Positions 1 through 5,248 of a DNA stretch of 5,866 nucleotides are shown here, piece by piece (the stretch's first letter is position 1; every line of letters begins with the position of its first letter). Under the pieces are notes generated by a model. The model was given only the letters and a program-made list of their open reading frames with translations. It made no database searches and was not told the DNA's origin. The position numbers and the translations under genes are program-made. Where the stretch lies: contig JAHFIO010000059.1 in the NCBI GenBank assembly GCA_023246325.1, forward strand, positions 1 to 5,866. Reading direction: 5' to 3'. The DNA is from Candidatus Uhrbacteria bacterium. Its GTDB lineage: Bacteria > Patescibacteriota > Patescibacteriia > 2-12-FULL-60-25.

Positions 1-1
1 A

Positions 2-1339
2 AGCTTGAATTTAGCTTTGAATGCCTATATTGAAATTTTTGAAGAGCGTGCATTGAGAGAAGCGAAAGAATCAGATATACGTCGTGATCAAGGAAAAAGT
101 TTTGGTGTTTTGGATGGCGTGCCAATCGCGATAAAAGATAATATGTTACTTGCGGGTGAATTAGCTACGGCAGGATCGCATATTTTACATGGGCATATTG
201 CTGCGCGTGATGCAACCGTATGCGCAAAGTTAAAATCTCAGGGTGCAGTTTTTTTGGGACGAACAAATATGGATGAGTTTGCTATGGGATCTTCGACTGA
301 GCATTCATATTATGGACCAACAAAAAATCCACATGATATAGAACGGGTGCCGGGTGGATCATCAGGTGGGAGTGCAGTTGCGGTGGCTGCAAATTTTTGT
401 GCGGGAGCATTAGGAACAGATACTGGTGGATCTATACGACAGCCCGCATCATTTTGTGGAATTGTTGGATTAAAACCAACATATGGACGTGTGTCACGAT
501 CAGGAATTATTGCGATGGCATCATCGCTAGATCAGGTTGGCCCAATGACAAAAAATGTTGAAGATGCAGCAATATTATTTTCTGCTATATCGGGGAGTGA
601 TGATTTGGATCAAACAACCGTTCAAGCGAAAGCATTTCATCCTGCATGGAAAAAAGATTTACATGGTGTGAGAATTGGCTTACCTCGTGTCGCATGGGGA
701 GATGGAATGAGTGAAGACGTACGTCGAGCGCTTAATACAGCGATAGAAAAATTAAAAATATTGGGCGCAGAAATTGTTGAGGTTGATTTACCATATGCGG
801 ATGAAGCATTGGCGGTGTATTATGTATTGATGCCCTGTGAAGTATCTGCAAATTTATCACGTTTTGATGGTATGCGTTTTGGAAGACGTGAACCGGGATT
901 AGATTTGAATCAAACATATATACGTTCGCGTTCAGAGGGTTTTGGTGTAGAAGCGAGGCGTCGCATTTTACTCGGAACGTTTGCATTGTCTCGTGGATAT
1001 TATGATGCGTATTATGTGCAAGCGAAAAAAGTGCAGACATTAATTCGACGCGGATATGAAATGGCTTTTCAAAATGTAGATGCATTGTTAACACCTACAA
1101 CGCCAACTTCTGCATTTAAAATTGGGGAAAAAATATCCGATCCATTAAGTATGTATTTGGAAGATATTTTTACGGTAGGTGTGAATGTAGCCGGGCTTCC
1201 AGCCGTATCAATTCCAGTCCAGGATATTGTGGGCATGCCTATTGGGATGCAATTCATAGGCAAACATTTTGATGAAGCGGGAATATTGAGTATCGCGAGA
1301 GTATATGAAGAGTCAGAACGAATATATGGATCTTATTGA
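2..1339 (+). CDS. gatA: Glutamyl-tRNA(Gln) amidotransferase subunit A, 5'-truncated by window edge
   Basis: GatA is the amidase subunit of GatCAB. It releases ammonia from glutamine so that Glu-tRNA(Gln) (and often Asp-tRNA(Asn)) can be amidated in the cytosol. The amidase-signature Ser-cisSer-Lys triad is intact. Counting residues from the TTG at position 5, Lys44 lies in 'PIAIKDN', the cis-Ser is Ser119 in 'GGSSGGSA', and the nucleophile is Ser143 in 'TDTGGSIR'. The 75- and 24-residue spacings match those known for GatA. The family landmarks 'LKPTYGRVSRSG', 'SSLDQVGPMTK' and the C-terminal 'GMPIGMQFIG' are present. About 35-45 N-terminal residues lie left of the window, because the reading frame is open from base 2 and the visible protein starts at the family's 'LNAYIEIFEE' region. 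TTG at 5 is therefore not the real start. gatC and gatB are not visible. The stop TGA overlaps the start of the next gene, which suggests translational coupling. The identification is very secure. Confidence 0.97.
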   Translation, partial: SLNLALNAYIEIFEERALREAKESDIRRDQGKSFGVLDGVPIAIKDNMLLAGELATAGSHILHGHIAARDATVCAKLKSQGAVFLGRTNMDEFAMGSSTEHSYYGPTKNPHDIERVPGGSSGGSAVAVAANFCAGALGTDTGGSIRQPASFCGIVGLKPTYGRVSRSGIIAMASSLDQVGPMTKNVEDAAILFSAISGSDDLDQTTVQAKAFHPAWKKDLHGVRIGLPRVAWGDGMSEDVRRALNTAIEKLKILGAEIVEVDLPYADEALAVYYVLMPCEVSANLSRFDGMRFGRREPGLDLNQTYIRSRSEGFGVEARRRILLGTFALSRGYYDAYYVQAKKVQTLIRRGYEMAFQNVDALLTPTTPTSAFKIGEKISDPLSMYLEDIFTVGVNVAGLPAVSIPVQDIVGMPIGMQFIGKHFDEAGILSIARVYEESERIYGSY

Positions 1340-1769
1340 TATCGATCCAGTATTTTTTTACTACGGAATCGGCCTTCTGCTTTTTGTGAGTGCAATGATT
1401 GGACTATATGTTTTGGCACGAAGATTGCGACGACCTGAAATGCTAGGAATGTCTCGAGCAGACATTGCAAAAAAATGGATTGAAATTCGAAAGACATCTG
1501 AAATGAGTATAATGGGAGCAAAAATGGGAGTATTAGAAGCGGATAATTTGTTGGATGCAACTTTTAAATCATTACTGATGCCAGGTGAAACCATGGGGGA
1601 GCGTTTAAAAGCTGCTTGTTATAGATATCCTGGTTTAGAGCGTGTATGGTGGGCGCATAAACTACGAAATCAAATAGCGCATGATGCGTCTTCGAATATT
1701 TCGCAGCCACAAGCAAAAATGGCATTACATGATTTTGAACGCGCATTAAAAATATTGAATGTGATGTGA
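1326..1769 (+). CDS. Small membrane-anchored protein with HEPN-like RNxxxH motif, function unknown
   Basis: This 147-residue protein is not a family I can name. Residues about 9-31 form one hydrophobic helix (from 'VFFYYGIG' to 'YVLA'), followed directly by 'RRLRR'. By the positive-inside rule this puts the N-terminus outside and the remaining ~110 residues in the cytosol. The cytosolic part appears helical and ends in 'WWAHKLRNQIAHD' (Arg114, Asn115, His119), then a final amphipathic helix. R-N-x3-H fits the R-x4-6-H motif of HEPN domains, which are often RNases or toxins, but many non-catalytic helical proteins also carry it. The ATG at 1326 overlaps the gatA end by 14 nt. An in-frame ATG at 1305 would add seven residues (MKSQNEY). 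Neither start has a good Shine-Dalgarno site. lgt starts 13 nt downstream, so the gene is probably part of the gatA-lgt transcript. The coding call is solid, the HEPN relationship is only suggestive. Confidence 0.85.
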   Translation: MDLIDIDPVFFYYGIGLLLFVSAMIGLYVLARRLRRPEMLGMSRADIAKKWIEIRKTSEMSIMGAKMGVLEADNLLDATFKSLLMPGETMGERLKAACYRYPGLERVWWAHKLRNQIAHDASSNISQPQAKMALHDFERALKILNVM

Positions 1770-1782
1770 TGTTTCATCGAAT

Positions 1783-2520
1783 ATGATTCCGTATATACAT
1801 GCAACTACTTTTTCACTTGGGCCTATAACACTTCAAGTGTGGGGTACCTTTGTTGCATTGGGATTTTTAGTCGGCACATATATTGTTGCACAACGCGCGA
1901 AAAAAAATGGATTGGATGAAAAAAGTGTGTGGGATTTGGCATTTTGGTTATTTATTTCTGCAATTATTGGTGCGCGTGTTTTTCATGTTTTGGTATATGA
2001 GCCAGGATTTTATTTGGCGCATCCATGGGATGCGCTGAATCCTGCCAAACCGGGATTTGCAATATATGGTGGATTAGGCAGCGCAGCTCTTGTTTTTTGG
2101 ATATATGTGAAAAAGAAAAAATTAGATTTTTTGGTATATGCCGATACGGTGATATGGGGATTGCCCTGGGGATGTGGCATAGGACGTATAGGATGTTTTT
2201 TAATTCACGATCATCCAGGAACATTGTCGTCTTTTGTTGGAGCGGTGAAATATCCTGATGGTACATTGCGGCACGATTTAGGACTTGATCTTTCCATCGC
2301 TGGTTTTATTATCGGTATTTTTTTTCTATTTGCAGGATTAAAACAACGTCGTTCCGGTTTTTTTCTTGGTTTATTTTTAATACTTGATGGGTTAACGAGA
2401 TTTTGGTTAGATTTTTATCGCATAGGAGATATACGATTTTTGTATTTGACGCCTACACAATGGATTACAGTTCCCTGTATTGGTATAGGTTTTTGGCTTA
2501 TATTCCGGCGCAAAATCTGA
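1783..2520 (+). CDS. lgt: Phosphatidylglycerol:prolipoprotein diacylglyceryl transferase
   Basis: Lgt transfers diacylglycerol from phosphatidylglycerol to the lipobox cysteine of prelipoproteins in the cytoplasmic membrane, the first step of lipoprotein maturation. The 245-residue protein is hydrophobic, with about seven predicted membrane helices, and somewhat shorter than E. coli Lgt (291). Aligned by spacing to E. coli, Arg135 in 'GRIGCFLIHDHPG' corresponds to essential Arg143, Gly146 to Gly154, and Arg206 and Arg213 in 'TRFWLDFYR' to Arg239 and Arg246. 'GARVFHVLVYEP' (63-74) and the C-terminal 'LTPTQWITVP' are also family landmarks. Two sites differ from E. coli: Tyr95 stands where His103 would be ('YGGL' instead of 'HGGL') and Cys138 where Asn146 would be. 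Both look like natural variants of diverged Lgt groups rather than damage. The ATG at 1783 is the only good start in frame after an upstream stop at 1762-1764, and it has no Shine-Dalgarno site. trxB follows after 12 nt. Confidence 0.95.
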   Translation: MIPYIHATTFSLGPITLQVWGTFVALGFLVGTYIVAQRAKKNGLDEKSVWDLAFWLFISAIIGARVFHVLVYEPGFYLAHPWDALNPAKPGFAIYGGLGSAALVFWIYVKKKKLDFLVYADTVIWGLPWGCGIGRIGCFLIHDHPGTLSSFVGAVKYPDGTLRHDLGLDLSIAGFIIGIFFLFAGLKQRRSGFFLGLFLILDGLTRFWLDFYRIGDIRFLYLTPTQWITVPCIGIGFWLIFRRKI

Positions 2521-2526
2521 TATACT
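2521..2526 (+). promoter_or_regulatory. Possible -10 box (TATACT) immediately before trxB
   Basis: TATACT matches the sigma70-type -10 consensus at 5 of 6 positions. It ends 6 nt before the trxB ATG, so initiation about 7 nt downstream would begin at or beside the A of the ATG and give a leaderless mRNA. The hexamer 17 bp upstream (TTATAT, 2498-2503) is a weak -35. In an AT-rich 12-nt gap this could be chance, and trxB may simply be co-transcribed with lgt. Confidence 0.25.
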
Positions 2527-2532
2527 ATATAC

Positions 2533-3462
2533 ATGTACGATTCTATAATTATTGGTGGTGGTCCTGCGGGGCTTGCGGCTGCCGTGTATATGGCGCGTCA
2601 AAAATTAAACTTCATCCTGCTGACAGGGGATGTGGGCGGTAAAACATTGTGGAGCGCAGATGTAGAAAATTATCTTGGATTTCATTTATTAGATGGTTCA
2701 AGTTTAGTAAAAAAATTTCAAGAACATTTAGCGGATTATGTACATGATTTTGAATTACATGAAAGTGAATTAGTAACAAATATAAAAAATTGCGGAAAAA
2801 AAGATTGTGCGTATATTGTACAAACTGAAAAAGCTGAATATCAAACACGCACCATATTAATTGCGACCGGAGAAAAAAATCGCGTATTGAATATTCCAGG
2901 AGAAAAAGAATTATTTGGACATGGGGTAACATATTGTGCAGCATGTGATGCGCCACTCTATGTTGGAAAAAATGTGCACGTGATAGGTGGGGGTAATTCT
3001 GCTATGGATGCGGCATTATTATTAGAAAAATACGCGGCACATATTACGATCGTGAGTATTAATTCAGAGCTGACAGGTGATGCGGTTATGAAAAAACGTG
3101 TCATGACAAGTTCAAAGATGACTATTCAATTGCAAACGAAAACTACGCGATGTATCGGGACGACGCATATTGAACAAATTGGTTTACAAAAATCTGATGG
3201 CGTTGAAATTTTAGAGCCAACGCAAGGTGTTTTTATCGAAATAGGATTGGAGCCCATTACAGATTTTATTGATATCATTGCCAAAGATAAATGGGGACAA
3301 ATTATTATTGATAAGCGAAACGCAACGTCGCTGCAAGGTATTTGGGCGGCGGGCGATGTAACAGATATTACAGAAAAACAAATTTCTGTTGCTGTTGGTG
3401 AAGGGAGCAAGGCAGGATTAGAAATTATTCAATATTTACAAAAAACAGAGTTTAGTGAATAA
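2533..3462 (+). CDS. trxB: FAD-dependent pyridine nucleotide-disulfide reductase, thioredoxin reductase/AhpF-like
   Basis: The 309 residues have the layout of a low-molecular-weight thioredoxin reductase: an FAD-binding 'GGGPAG' near the N-terminus (8-13), 'ATGEKNR' (111-117), the redox-active pair Cys135-Ala-Ala-Cys138-Asp, a second dinucleotide site 'GGGNSAMDAA' (152-161), and the C-terminal FAD motif 'AAGDVT' (272-277) followed by 'KQISVAVGEGSKA'. It should pass electrons from NAD(P)H through FAD to a cytosolic thioredoxin- or glutaredoxin-like partner. The 'HRRxxxR' segment that binds the NADPH 2'-phosphate in classical TrxB is absent. Residues 172-188 instead read 'TIVSINSELTGDAVMKK', resembling the NADH-using AhpF C-terminal half ('LLEFAPE..ADQVLQ'), as do 'GGGNS' and 'GQIIID'. 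The AhpF N-terminal domains are missing, so this is a stand-alone reductase. It sits between lgt and a DsbA-like gene. Family placement is secure; the substrate and cofactor preference are inferred. Confidence 0.93.
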   Translation: MYDSIIIGGGPAGLAAAVYMARQKLNFILLTGDVGGKTLWSADVENYLGFHLLDGSSLVKKFQEHLADYVHDFELHESELVTNIKNCGKKDCAYIVQTEKAEYQTRTILIATGEKNRVLNIPGEKELFGHGVTYCAACDAPLYVGKNVHVIGGGNSAMDAALLLEKYAAHITIVSINSELTGDAVMKKRVMTSSKMTIQLQTKTTRCIGTTHIEQIGLQKSDGVEILEPTQGVFIEIGLEPITDFIDIIAKDKWGQIIIDKRNATSLQGIWAAGDVTDITEKQISVAVGEGSKAGLEIIQYLQKTEFSE

Positions 3463-3472
3463 TGCCAACACT

Positions 3473-4147
3473 ATGATACATGAAACTCAAAATCAGGCGC
3501 AAAAATATTTTCTTGTTGGTACAGTGATTCTAGGTGTTTTGATCATAGTAGGCATTATTTGGGCTTTGACACTCGCGCCAGATACAACGGGTCATGAAGA
3601 AGAATATGGTTTACGTTTTAATGATCAAAATGATCCTATAATAGGCAAAGCAGATTCAAAAGTTGTCGTTCGTTTTTTTAGTGATTTTCAATGTCCTGCA
3701 TGTAAAAGCGCTGAACCTGGTGTATTGCATATCCTGCAGACATTTGCTGATCGTGTGAAATTTGTATGGAATGATTTTCCATTAACAGAATTGCATAAAA
3801 ATGCAAATGAAGCAGCAAATGCTGCGCGTTGCGCAAAAGAACAGGGAAAATTTTGGGAATATCGTGATGCGTTATATGTTGGGCAGGATGAATGGTCGGC
3901 ACTGGTGAATCCTGACGATACATTTTCTTTGTATGCGCAAAAAATAGGATTAAGAACTGATGCGTTCAATGCATGCGTGCAAGAAAAAACATTTAATAAG
4001 CATATTACAGATGATTTTGAAGAGGGCACTTCTAATAATGTGAATAGTACGCCAACATTTTTTATAGGAAATAAACGGTATGTGGGGGCAATGTCGAATG
4101 CCGCTTGGGATACAGAATTACTTTCCGCATTAGGGGCGGTAAAATAA
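3473..4147 (+). CDS. Membrane-anchored DsbA-like thioredoxin-fold protein (first copy)
   Basis: This 224-residue protein (from ATG 3473) is a DsbA/Thioredoxin_4-type thiol oxidoreductase tethered to the outer face of the membrane. A short N-terminal tail with Lys11 precedes a hydrophobic anchor (about 12-34) and an acidic stretch 'GHEEEYG', consistent with N-in, C-out topology. The catalytic pair is in 'SDFQCPACK' (Cys74, Cys77), and the cis-proline loop is 'NSTPTFFIGN' (Pro194). Between them lies the helical insertion typical of DsbA, with 'RCAKEQGKFWEYRDALY'. A second cysteine pair, Cys120 and Cys168, recurs at equivalent places in the neighbouring paralogue and may form a structural or relay disulfide. 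A GTG at 3455 would add six residues and overlap trxB by 8 nt; no clear Shine-Dalgarno site supports either start. With trxB only 10 nt upstream, the two are probably co-transcribed. No DsbB or VKOR partner is visible, so oxidase, isomerase or reductase function is open. Confidence 0.93.
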   Translation: MIHETQNQAQKYFLVGTVILGVLIIVGIIWALTLAPDTTGHEEEYGLRFNDQNDPIIGKADSKVVVRFFSDFQCPACKSAEPGVLHILQTFADRVKFVWNDFPLTELHKNANEAANAARCAKEQGKFWEYRDALYVGQDEWSALVNPDDTFSLYAQKIGLRTDAFNACVQEKTFNKHITDDFEEGTSNNVNSTPTFFIGNKRYVGAMSNAAWDTELLSALGAVK

Positions 4148-4161
4148 TCCACAGGTAATGC

Positions 4162-4210
4162 TTGACAGGCGCTCGACCTTCATATTCTTAAGCCATACAA
4201 TACATATACT
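4162..4210 (+). promoter_or_regulatory. Candidate promoter region for the second dsbA-like gene
   Basis: The 85-nt gap between the two DsbA-like genes holds a perfect TTGACA (4162-4167) and two possible -10 boxes: TATTCT (4183-4188) with a short 15-bp spacer, and TATACT (4205-4210), which is closer to consensus but too far from TTGACA to pair with it. TATACT alone would give a leader of about 16 nt before ATG 4233. No terminator hairpin is seen in this gap, so read-through from the upstream genes is also possible. Confidence 0.4.
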
Positions 4211-4232
4211 AAATAATTTATTTTCACTCGTT

Positions 4233-5048
4233 ATGAATATGTCAGTAGAATCAGGTCACGATCATTCTCATGATCACACTCACTCACGAAGTTCAGCAGA
4301 CAGTTTTTTTCAAGGACCACCAAAAACAATGTTTATGTTTGGTGTGCTTGCAGGTGTTGCAGGATGTAGTATTCTTGTTTTAGCTGTTGTGGCTTGGGCA
4401 ATTTTTGGTGGAAAGAATTTGAATTTGGGTGGTGGTACGCAACAGGTAGCCGTTCAACCTACACCGAATCCTGCCGACAATGGACAACAGCCAACGCCCT
4501 CACCAGCAGGGCCGGTGAAGCCAGTAAATGAAAAAGCAGATCATATCAAAGGACCAAAAAATGCAAAAGTGACCTTGATAGAATATTCAGATTTTCAATG
4601 TCCATTTTGCAATAGACATTTTGCAACATTGCAAGATCTCATGAAACAATATCCAAATGATGTTCGTTTGGTATATCGACACTATCCATTATCATTTCAT
4701 CCATTTGCACAAAAATTGGCTGAAGGTTCGGAATGTGCGAATGAACTTGGTGGACCTGATGCATTTTGGAAGTATCACGATCATATTTTTCAACAAATGG
4801 CGGCTGGGACATTTACAGATGCGGCTCAAACTGTTACCGGTGCTAAAGATGTTGGTTTAAATTCAGATAAATTTAAAACATGTTTAGACTCTGGAAAATA
4901 TGCTGCACTTGTAGCTCAAGATGAACAAGATGGTCAGGCAGCAGGGGTCGAAGGTACACCGGGTACATTTGTAAATGGTAAAATGATTTCAGGTGCGGTG
5001 CCACTTGCGCAATTGAAGGCGGCGGTAGACGCAGCTTTGAAAAAATAA
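4233..5048 (+). CDS. Membrane-anchored DsbA-like thioredoxin-fold protein with His-rich N-terminal tail (second copy)
   Basis: This 271-residue protein (from ATG 4233) is a second DsbA/Thioredoxin_4-type protein. In order it has a His-rich tail (residues 9-17, HDHSHDHTH), one hydrophobic anchor (about 32-58) preceded by Lys31, a flexible Gly/Pro/Gln/Thr linker (about 59-100), and a thioredoxin-fold domain. That domain carries 'YSDFQCPFCN' (Cys123, Cys126) and a cis-Pro loop 'GTPGTFVNGK' (Pro243). Cys168 and Cys217 match the extra cysteine pair of the upstream paralogue. Predicted topology is N-in, C-out, so the His tail would be cytosolic and the catalytic domain outside. An in-frame ATG at 4158 would add 25 residues but spans the promoter-like TTGACA and would place a second hydrophobic stretch before the His tail; ATG 4239 is another possible start. 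No Shine-Dalgarno site is evident. The stop TAA lies within the left arm of the inverted repeat at 5045-5165. Confidence 0.92.
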   Translation: MNMSVESGHDHSHDHTHSRSSADSFFQGPPKTMFMFGVLAGVAGCSILVLAVVAWAIFGGKNLNLGGGTQQVAVQPTPNPADNGQQPTPSPAGPVKPVNEKADHIKGPKNAKVTLIEYSDFQCPFCNRHFATLQDLMKQYPNDVRLVYRHYPLSFHPFAQKLAEGSECANELGGPDAFWKYHDHIFQQMAAGTFTDAAQTVTGAKDVGLNSDKFKTCLDSGKYAALVAQDEQDGQAAGVEGTPGTFVNGKMISGAVPLAQLKAAVDAALKK

Positions 5049-5165
5049 CTTTTAAATTTGGCGAATCGCTTTGTCAAAATTTCCGCCCCTCTCTCTACGC
5101 ACGCGTAAGTGCGTTTCGTTCGGTGCTCAATTTTTCCTCGCGCTTCATCCAAATTAAAAAGTTAT
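5045..5165. repeat. 121-bp inverted-repeat element (long imperfect palindrome) at the 3' end of the second dsbA-like gene
   Basis: The left arm ATAACTTTTAAATTTGG (5045-5061) and the right arm CCAAATTAAAAAGTTAT (5149-5165) are inverted repeats matching at 16 of 17 positions. The enclosed core is about 52% G+C (47 of 90 in 5061-5150), visibly higher than the flanks, and is pyrimidine-rich on the + strand. A central hairpin is ACGCAC (5097-5102), a 6-nt loop, then GTGCGT (5109-5114). The inner arms can pair further but only partly. The arms are bordered by TA on both sides if they are trimmed to start ACTTTT and end AAAAGT. It could be a small non-autonomous mobile or REP/MITE-like repeat, or a structured 3' UTR. 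Only the structure is seen directly. Confidence 0.65.
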
Positions 5166-5190
5166 TAATGAAATACATATAAAGCAAATT

Positions 5191-5221
5191 TAAAGCGACT
5201 TGACAGTCGCTTTATTTTTTT
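5191..5221 (+). terminator. Strong intrinsic terminator
   Basis: A perfect stem TAAAGCGACT / AGTCGCTTTA (5191-5200 with 5205-5214) closes a TGAC loop and is followed by seven T residues (5215-5221). It lies 143 nt after the second dsbA-like stop codon and is the first terminator downstream of gatA, so it probably ends the upstream transcripts. The intervening inverted-repeat element would then be part of the 3' UTR. Confidence 0.9.
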
Positions 5222-5228
5222 GTATACC
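5200..5228 (+). promoter_or_regulatory. Candidate sigma70-type promoter for the response regulator, overlapping the terminator
   Basis: A perfect -35 TTGACA (5200-5205) lies in the loop and stem edge of the upstream terminator. Exactly 17 bp further is TATACC (5223-5228), a 4-of-6 match to the -10 consensus. Transcription would start near 5235, just ahead of the GGAGG ribosome site. A second TATACA (5229-5234) follows but at a poor 23-bp spacing. The 3' T of the -10 box is not conserved, which lowers confidence. Confidence 0.5.
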
Positions 5229-5235
5229 TATACAC

Positions 5236-5240
5236 GGAGG
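5236..5240 (+). promoter_or_regulatory. Strong Shine-Dalgarno site of the response regulator
   Basis: GGAGG lies 8 nt before the ATG at 5249, near-ideal strength and spacing, and fixes that start. It stands out because no other gene start in the window has a comparable site. Confidence 0.85.
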
Positions 5241-5248
5241 TTACGCGC

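Noticed and set aside
5..7. TTG at 5 as the start of gatA
   Set aside because: The frame is open to the left edge and about 35-45 conserved N-terminal residues of GatA would be missing. The gene is cut by the window, not short.
1337..1339. Possible reading of TGA as glycine
   Set aside because: lgt, the small membrane protein and the receiver also end cleanly at TGA at their expected lengths, and the receiver's TGA sits in a terminator stem. TGA is an ordinary stop here.
3688..4152. 154-codon minus-strand open frame opposite the first dsbA-like gene
   Set aside because: It is a shadow of a well-supported gene and shows no recognisable motif or ribosome site. The same holds for the minus-strand frame at 732-1094 opposite gatA.
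4158..4232. 25-residue N-terminal extension of the second DsbA-like protein from ATG 4158
   Set aside because: It crosses the promoter-like TTGACA, has no ribosome site at useful spacing, and would put an extra hydrophobic stretch before the His-rich tail. ATG 4233 gives a conventional single-anchor layout.
4269..4410. Lipobox-like 'VAGC' (Cys45) in the second DsbA-like protein, tempting because lgt is nearby
   Set aside because: About a dozen more hydrophobic residues follow the cysteine, so the segment reads as a membrane helix rather than a lipoprotein signal peptide that ends at the cysteine.
4934..5152. Minus-strand open frame running through the inverted-repeat element into the second dsbA-like gene
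   Set aside because: It starts with TTG, overlaps a real gene for half its length and shows no family motif. The element's symmetry explains the region better, though the frame is mentioned in the finding as a possible source of false annotations.
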